The notes beneath the pieces are model-generated. The model worked only from the letters and a program-made list of their open reading frames with translations. It was not told the origin of the DNA and made no database searches. A DNA stretch of 64,000 bases, taken from NCBI RefSeq assembly GCF_036417845.1, contig NC_089980.1:66028501-66092500 (forward strand). The letters are read 5' to 3'. The first letter of the stretch is position 1. Each line of letters begins with the position of its first letter. The position numbers and the translations under genes were made by a program. This stretch comes from Apteryx mantelli (Eukaryota; Chordata; Aves; Apterygiformes; Apterygidae). Shown here one piece after another: positions 61,201 to 64,000 of this stretch.

Positions 61201-63289
61201 TGGAACACTATGTAAACTACTTATCTATGGCCTTCTTTGTAAGTACATGCCTGTGAACACAATGCAAGATGATGCTATTGAGACGACACTGTCATTGTTA
61301 CATCTCTTTTGTAAATCTAGTTTTCCATTTTTCATATTTGTACCAAGGCCTTCCAACACTGTATGCTGACCTGTGATCCATGCTGATCATTGCCATTGTT
61401 CACCATTGACACGGTTCCCTTTTTCTTGTGCTTAATTCTTGGCACTTTTTCTGCCTCAAAATATCTGGCTTGATCACCGTATAGTTTACTGAAAATATAT
61501 ATAATAAATATGTTACAAGACAAAAGAATTTTAACAAGTGACAGATAAACAAGTGCTGTAAATCAGTAAACAAAACATTTATAAATTTCTGACATTGGTA
61601 TTAGAATAGAAACAGAATTTATATTGCATTCATACACATTTTTATGGATTGGTACATCTATATACTTCACCTTATATTACAAACAAAACCAGAATTTCCT
61701 CTGAGGCATTTCATAGAGGTTTTTTGTTTTTTTTTTTCTTTTTAAGTGCAGTATATAACAAACAGTTTTCTAAGGCAAGAGGCAAATACATATTTTGATG
61801 AGTAGGTTCTGTTGAAATAAATTAATCGACACTGTAAAAGAAGTGAAAATAACTTACGCTGCAAGTGTCTCTTTGAAAACAAACTGAAAACCACTAAATC
61901 TCTATGCATACTAAGTTCATCATGTGTACAGGGCTTCACACAGTAATTTAAGATATACCAAATAGGACAAATTGTTAATTTGTTTTTAATTCTTGAAGTC
62001 TGATCCTGATCTCACTTATTTTGTCTCACTCCATAATCAACAGAAGGATGGTCAACACACACATTTGTCCAAATTAAATAAACAGTGTTGTTTTTAAACC
62101 ATTTTGCTAAACATGTGTAAGCACCTATGAAGAGAGAATTCAAATTAAAGTTTGCCTATATCAGTTTTCTGTGTAGCAAGAATGGAAATCTCAATCTGCC
62201 AAATTCAGCAGTAACAAACAGGTAGAAAAGGCATATTGTCATTCTCCATACCGGTGGCGGAACAGAATCTGCCACTCTTTTGGAACACCATACTTCCCCA
62301 CCTGCCATACCAATGAGCCTCAGCAGACAACCAAAACTATCCTTGTAATAGAACAGAATATGAAAATAAGCTTGAGCTACCCCTTGTGCAGAGACAGTTC
62401 AGGCCTATCAAGTTTACTTACCCAGACTTGCACCTGCTTTTAGCACAATTAAACTGCTTCCAGGATCACCACAGTTCCATGTGTTCAAGGTTTTGCATTT
62501 AAGATGTTCTGCCAGACCAGACTTATGAAAGTGTTCAAACTGAGTTACTGATCTCTGTACACTGCATTCCCTAGCGCTTGATAAAATGAACTCAAGTAAC
62601 TATCTAGGGCGACAGGATTATTTTCTAACACACAGAGGAATTTAAACAGAGCTCCTGTGTTTCCCTCCCTCACAATTAAATATGTTTTGTGACAAAAAAT
62701 AAAAGTAGTAGTAAACCAAGAATGATTTTGCCTTTCACAGAGCAGTCAGCTATGACACTCATCTTACAAAATCAAACCTATGGTAATTTGCTTATTTGTA
62801 AATAAACAGAAATCAATGTACAACTTCTTATACTTTCACTTCCAAGGTCAGAGATAGCATACTGCCCCTCTCCTTCCTAAATTGTGATGGCCAAAGACCG
62901 TGTAAGAATTATAAAGGTATATAGCTAGAAAAGCTAAAGAAGCTTTTGCATCAACATTTTTACTTCTCATCAGTAATTCTGCCAAAAAGCAGCTGAAAAC
63001 AACCAAAGTGGGAGCTTTATTCTCCTATATGACTTCTATGTCAATTACATAACACAAACATGCTTTACTCACCAAAATACGGATTCCCCTCCACGGCCAG
63101 TTCCCATGGGGTCACCAGTTTGTATAATAAAATCCCTCTATCACAAAGCAGAATACACAAGATACTGATTTCTTGTTTATAAATTTAAACCAAAAATATA
63201 TATATAATCTTAAATACTCACCTGTACATTATAAATAAGACAATAGTTGTAATACTTGATTTTGCAGAGCTTCAGAAAATTCAGACAAG
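42982..63289 (-). CDS. PPIL4: PPIL4, coding exons 2-13 (exon 1 beyond the right edge)
   Basis: Twelve exons with in-phase GT-AG junctions give 1373 coding bases; with a human-like first exon of 70 coding bases the protein would be 480 residues (human 492). Numbering here assumes that exon. Domains: cyclophilin-like fold (to about 160), acidic linker (about 188-226), RRM (about 240-318) with RNP2 LFVCKL and RNP1 CYAFIEF, then a Lys/Arg/Ser/Glu-rich tail with RS dipeptides and a nuclear-type basic end. In cyclophilin A terms the catalytic Arg55 is Asn44 and Trp121 is Tyr118 while His126 is kept (H123), so isomerase activity is probably weak, as known for PPIL4. The family acts in the nucleus in pre-mRNA splicing. 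Confidence 0.96.
44066..44398. mobile_element. Tigger1-like miniature DNA transposon (TcMar-Tigger, non-autonomous)
   Basis: Starts CAGGCATACCTC and ends GAGGTATGCCTG, a perfect 12-bp terminal inverted repeat, and is flanked by TA on both sides (44064-44065, 44399-44400), the target duplication of the Tc1/mariner superfamily. By memory the left ~170 bases match the left end of mammalian Tigger1 (including CAGTGCATATAAAAG and TCTATTAAGTGTGCAATAG) and the right ~155 bases match its right end (including GACACAGAGGCATGAAGTGA and CTGTTGGAAAAATGGCACCG). The transposase is deleted between about 44236 and 44245. Most differences I can see are CpG-to-TpG/CpA decay. Confidence 0.9.
44638..44700 (+). 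mobile_element. Possible fragment of a second Tigger-type element
   Basis: TA followed by CAGTAATCCCTCA resembles the terminal repeat of several Tigger families. No matching right end (GAGGGATTACTG) was found nearby, so this is one end at best. Confidence 0.25.
45439..45462 (+). repeat. (AATA)n microsatellite
   Basis: About five AATA units inside PPIL4 intron 12. Confidence 0.85.
46971..47016 (+). repeat. Compound A / AG / ACAG microsatellite
   Basis: A runs split by single G, then (GA)n, then (CAGA)n. On the transcribed strand this becomes a long pyrimidine tract. Confidence 0.85.
48958..49096 (-). CDS. PPIL4: PPIL4 exon 12
   Basis: Residues 361-406: [10 protein letters not shown], then a Ser/His stretch, a poly-Lys patch ([10 protein letters not shown]) and an acidic patch (EDEEDD). 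Donor GTACTT from 48957. The human protein has about 25 further residues after this acidic patch, around MGFGHYEEEE, which are absent here. Confidence 0.93.
49097..49549 (-). other. PPIL4 intron 11
   Basis: 453 bases, no element recognised. Confidence 0.9.
49550..49646 (-). CDS. PPIL4: PPIL4 exon 11
   Basis: Residues 329-359 plus split codons: [14 protein letters not shown], the charged linker after the RRM. Donor GTATCC from 49549 chosen so that GA|T makes the Asp expected before AKYDL; this donor is weaker than usual. Confidence 0.92.
49647..51211 (-). other. PPIL4 intron 10
   Basis: 1.57 kb, with a G8 run near 50766. No element recognised. Confidence 0.88.
51212..51323 (-). CDS. PPIL4: PPIL4 exon 10
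   Basis: Residues 291-327, the C-terminal half of the RRM ([20 protein letters not shown] to [10 protein letters not shown]). Acceptor AATATCAG, donor GTGGGT from 51211. Confidence 0.95.
51324..52247 (-). other. PPIL4 intron 9
   Basis: 924 bases. Its 5' end is the 18-bp tandem repeat at 52195-52248; nothing else recognised. Confidence 0.88.
52195..52248 (-). repeat. Three 18-bp tandem units containing the exon 9 splice donor
   Basis: Units 52231-52248, 52213-52230 and 52195-52212. Read on the minus strand the first unit begins with the last base of exon 9 and the GT donor (G|GTATGG); the next two begin G|GCTACT and G|GCTATG. So the intron start was triplicated, and only the exon-proximal copy has GT. 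Confidence 0.92.
52248..52314 (-). CDS. PPIL4: PPIL4 exon 9
   Basis: Residues 269-290, middle of the RRM with RNP1 CYAFIEF. Acceptor CTTTTCAG, donor GTATGG from 52247. Confidence 0.95.
52315..54786 (-). other. PPIL4 intron 8
   Basis: 2.47 kb, more than half of it an old CR1/L3-type LINE remnant in the opposite orientation to the gene, with an A18 run (53195-53212). Confidence 0.88.
52900..54640 (+). mobile_element. Ancient CR1/L3-type LINE remnant
   Basis: Plus-strand landmarks in the order of a CR1-clade 3' half: 'GAGACTTCTACCTTCCCCA' (endonuclease/linker), 'GGAGGATGGCAAATAAAATGCC', 'GTGTGCAGTTTTGGTC', 'AAAAAGAGGTAGCAGGCATG', 'AAACTGGACAAATTCTCATGG' and, at the 3' end, 'GATACTGGGCTAG...GGTCTGAC'-like text at about 54590-54625. 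It is heavily mutated, with stops and indels, and lacks the avian 8-bp tail. Boundaries are approximate. Confidence 0.75.
54787..54911 (-). CDS. PPIL4: PPIL4 exon 8
   Basis: Residues 227-267, start of the [23 protein letters not shown] to FSRFGPIK. Acceptor GCCACAG, donor GTAATT from 54786. Confidence 0.95.
54912..56889 (-). other. PPIL4 intron 7
   Basis: 2 kb. A small imperfect repeat of ATTGAARTC units lies at about 56004-56045; no mobile element recognised. Confidence 0.85.
56890..57006 (-). CDS. PPIL4: PPIL4 exon 7
   Basis: Residues 188-226, acidic/charged linker [20 protein letters not shown] to AILLEM; 117 bases, symmetric phase 0. Donor GTGAGC from 56889. Confidence 0.95.
57007..58435 (-). 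other. PPIL4 intron 6
   Basis: 1.43 kb, AT-rich, no element recognised. Confidence 0.88.
58436..58532 (-). CDS. PPIL4: PPIL4 exon 6
   Basis: Residues 156-187, end of the cyclophilin domain and the Pro-rich [20 protein letters not shown] segment typical of PPIL4. Donor GTGAGT from 58435. Confidence 0.95.
58533..59263 (-). other. PPIL4 intron 5
   Basis: 731 bases, no element recognised. Confidence 0.88.
59264..59406 (-). CDS. PPIL4: PPIL4 exon 5
   Basis: Residues 108-154: [20 protein letters not shown], the part of the cyclophilin fold where Tyr118 takes the place of cyclophilin A Trp121 and His123 matches His126. Acceptor GTTGTAG, donor GTGTGA from 59263. Confidence 0.96.
59407..61370 (-). 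other. PPIL4 intron 4
   Basis: 1.96 kb. A GC-richer patch at about 59480-59990 may be an old repeat, but I cannot assign it. Confidence 0.85.
61371..61488 (-). CDS. PPIL4: PPIL4 exon 4
   Basis: Residues 69-107: [20 protein letters not shown] to [14 protein letters not shown], nearly the human sequence. Acceptor ATTTTCAG, donor GTCAGC from 61370. Confidence 0.96.
61489..63072 (-). other. PPIL4 intron 3
   Basis: 1.58 kb, AT-rich with a T run near 61727; no element recognised. Confidence 0.88.
63073..63137 (-). CDS. PPIL4: PPIL4 exon 3
   Basis: Residues 47-67: [21 protein letters not shown], the cyclophilin substrate-site strand. Acceptor GTGATAG has a poor pyrimidine tract, but the preceding intron 2 is only 84 bases (63138-63221), which favours intron definition. 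Donor GTGAGT from 63072. Confidence 0.95.
63222..63289 (-). CDS. PPIL4: PPIL4 exon 2
   Basis: Residues 25-46 plus two bases of Ala24: [22 protein letters not shown]. Asn44 sits where cyclophilin A has its catalytic Arg55. Acceptor TTCTTACAG, donor GTGAGT from 63221. Confidence 0.96.
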
Positions 63290-64000
63290 CTGTAAGAAAT
63301 CATACTGACATTTAATAAAGAAACCTCTAGATATAATGGATACACAATTCAATGTATACAAAGGAGTTTTTCGAGTAGGCAGTGTTGGGGTTCATCAACA
63401 TATGACCTATAAATCTGTCAGAGATGCTATAAGAAATGGTAATATTTCTTCCCCTCCTAAAGCCTATCTCCAGTAATTCAGAGAACCCTAAATGTCACTC
63501 ATCCTACAGAAACGCACATTTCTTCTCCCCAGTTTCTTTCTAAATACCTAAAACAAAAGGTCCTTATTGCCCTTCAGTTTAGAATATATTGCATTTACTT
63601 ATTTTTTAGAATAAAACTGTACTGTCTTTAGTTAAAAAAAAAAAAGATATTTCATAATATATTTCAAACAGTTATATAAACTACCCATGGAGGAAGTTTA
63701 TGGCAATAGAAATGTTGGCACTCCTTTGGATCTACCTCCAGGACTGTGGTCCTATACGACATGCCAAAACACAGGGTGGATAAGAGCACGTATTTTTAAT
63801 TGAAGCCTCCAGATTTTTAATTTAATTTTTAAGAAAACGTATTCGCAGTTAAATTTTAAGTTATGGCAACCTAAGTAAAGAGGCCAAGCTCAGCGTATTA
63901 AGCTATGGACTTGTACTGACCAGCAGGGGACGGTTGCGGGGGCCGTTGCGAGGAGAGCCCAACGGCCGCGAGGCGCCGGGCCGTTGGGAGCGGTTGGGGG
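63290..64000 (-). other. PPIL4 intron 1 (partial), reaching the promoter CpG island
   Basis: AT-rich until about 63920, then strongly GC- and CpG-rich to the edge. The minus strand of the last 100 bases has no ATG and none of the expected exon 1 codons, so exon 1 must lie further right. The GC-rich end is best read as the 5' part of intron 1 within the CpG island. Confidence 0.7.
63931..63996. promoter_or_regulatory. Cluster of CCGTTG/CGGTTG (MYB-type) motifs
   Basis: CCGTTG at 63943 and 63981, its complement CAACGG at 63960, and near-matches CGGTTG at 63931 and 63991. Three fit the MYB consensus YAACKG exactly. Confidence 0.35.

Noticed and set aside
1-64000. CRISPR arrays, operons, ribosome-binding sites, rRNA or tRNA genes
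   Set aside because: None seen; the window is vertebrate nuclear DNA, and no spacer-repeat array or RNA-gene fold was recognisable by eye.

Overview
This window is nuclear DNA from a bird. The evidence is spliced vertebrate genes with GT-AG introns, an avian-type CR1 LINE carrying the 8-bp ATTCYRTG-type 3' tail, and an AT-rich background with no prokaryotic gene layout. Two host genes are clear, both on the minus strand. ZC3H12D (Regnase-4/MCPIP4, an RNase of the PIN-CCCH family) has all five coding exons between 28843 and 17936. PPIL4 (a nuclear cyclophilin with an RRM domain, spliceosome-linked) has coding exons 2-13 between 63289 and 42982; its first coding exon lies beyond the right edge. 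This pair matches the conserved TAB2 - ZC3H12D - PPIL4 order of human 6q25, so TAB2 should lie just off the left edge.

Layout: 1-17.1 kb holds no recognisable coding exon. It may begin with 3' flank or 3' UTR of TAB2, and it contains G/C and A/T homopolymers, a MIR-like fragment near 6.5 kb, and a GC-rich, TATA-containing element at 12.66-13.56 kb that may be a retroviral LTR/leader relic. 17.1-28.9 kb is ZC3H12D. 28.9-42.8 kb is the intergenic space between the two genes, with a promoter-like CCAAT/TATA pair at 30.65-30.72 kb and a 5'-truncated CR1 at 37.54-39.15 kb that keeps a long open reverse-transcriptase frame. 42.8-64 kb is PPIL4, ending in a GC-rich segment that is probably the start of intron 1 in the promoter CpG island.

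The two host genes act separately, one in mRNA decay in immune cells and one in splicing; they share only strand and neighbourhood. The most unusual item is a 333-bp DNA transposon at 44066-44398 in PPIL4 intron 12. It has perfect TA target duplications and 12-bp terminal inverted repeats, and both halves closely resemble the ends of the mammalian Tigger1 element with the transposase deleted. A mammal-like Tigger1 miniature element in a bird would point to horizontal transfer. Intron 8 of PPIL4 carries a much older CR1/L3-type LINE remnant. The donor site of PPIL4 exon 9 lies inside a 3 x 18-bp tandem repeat.
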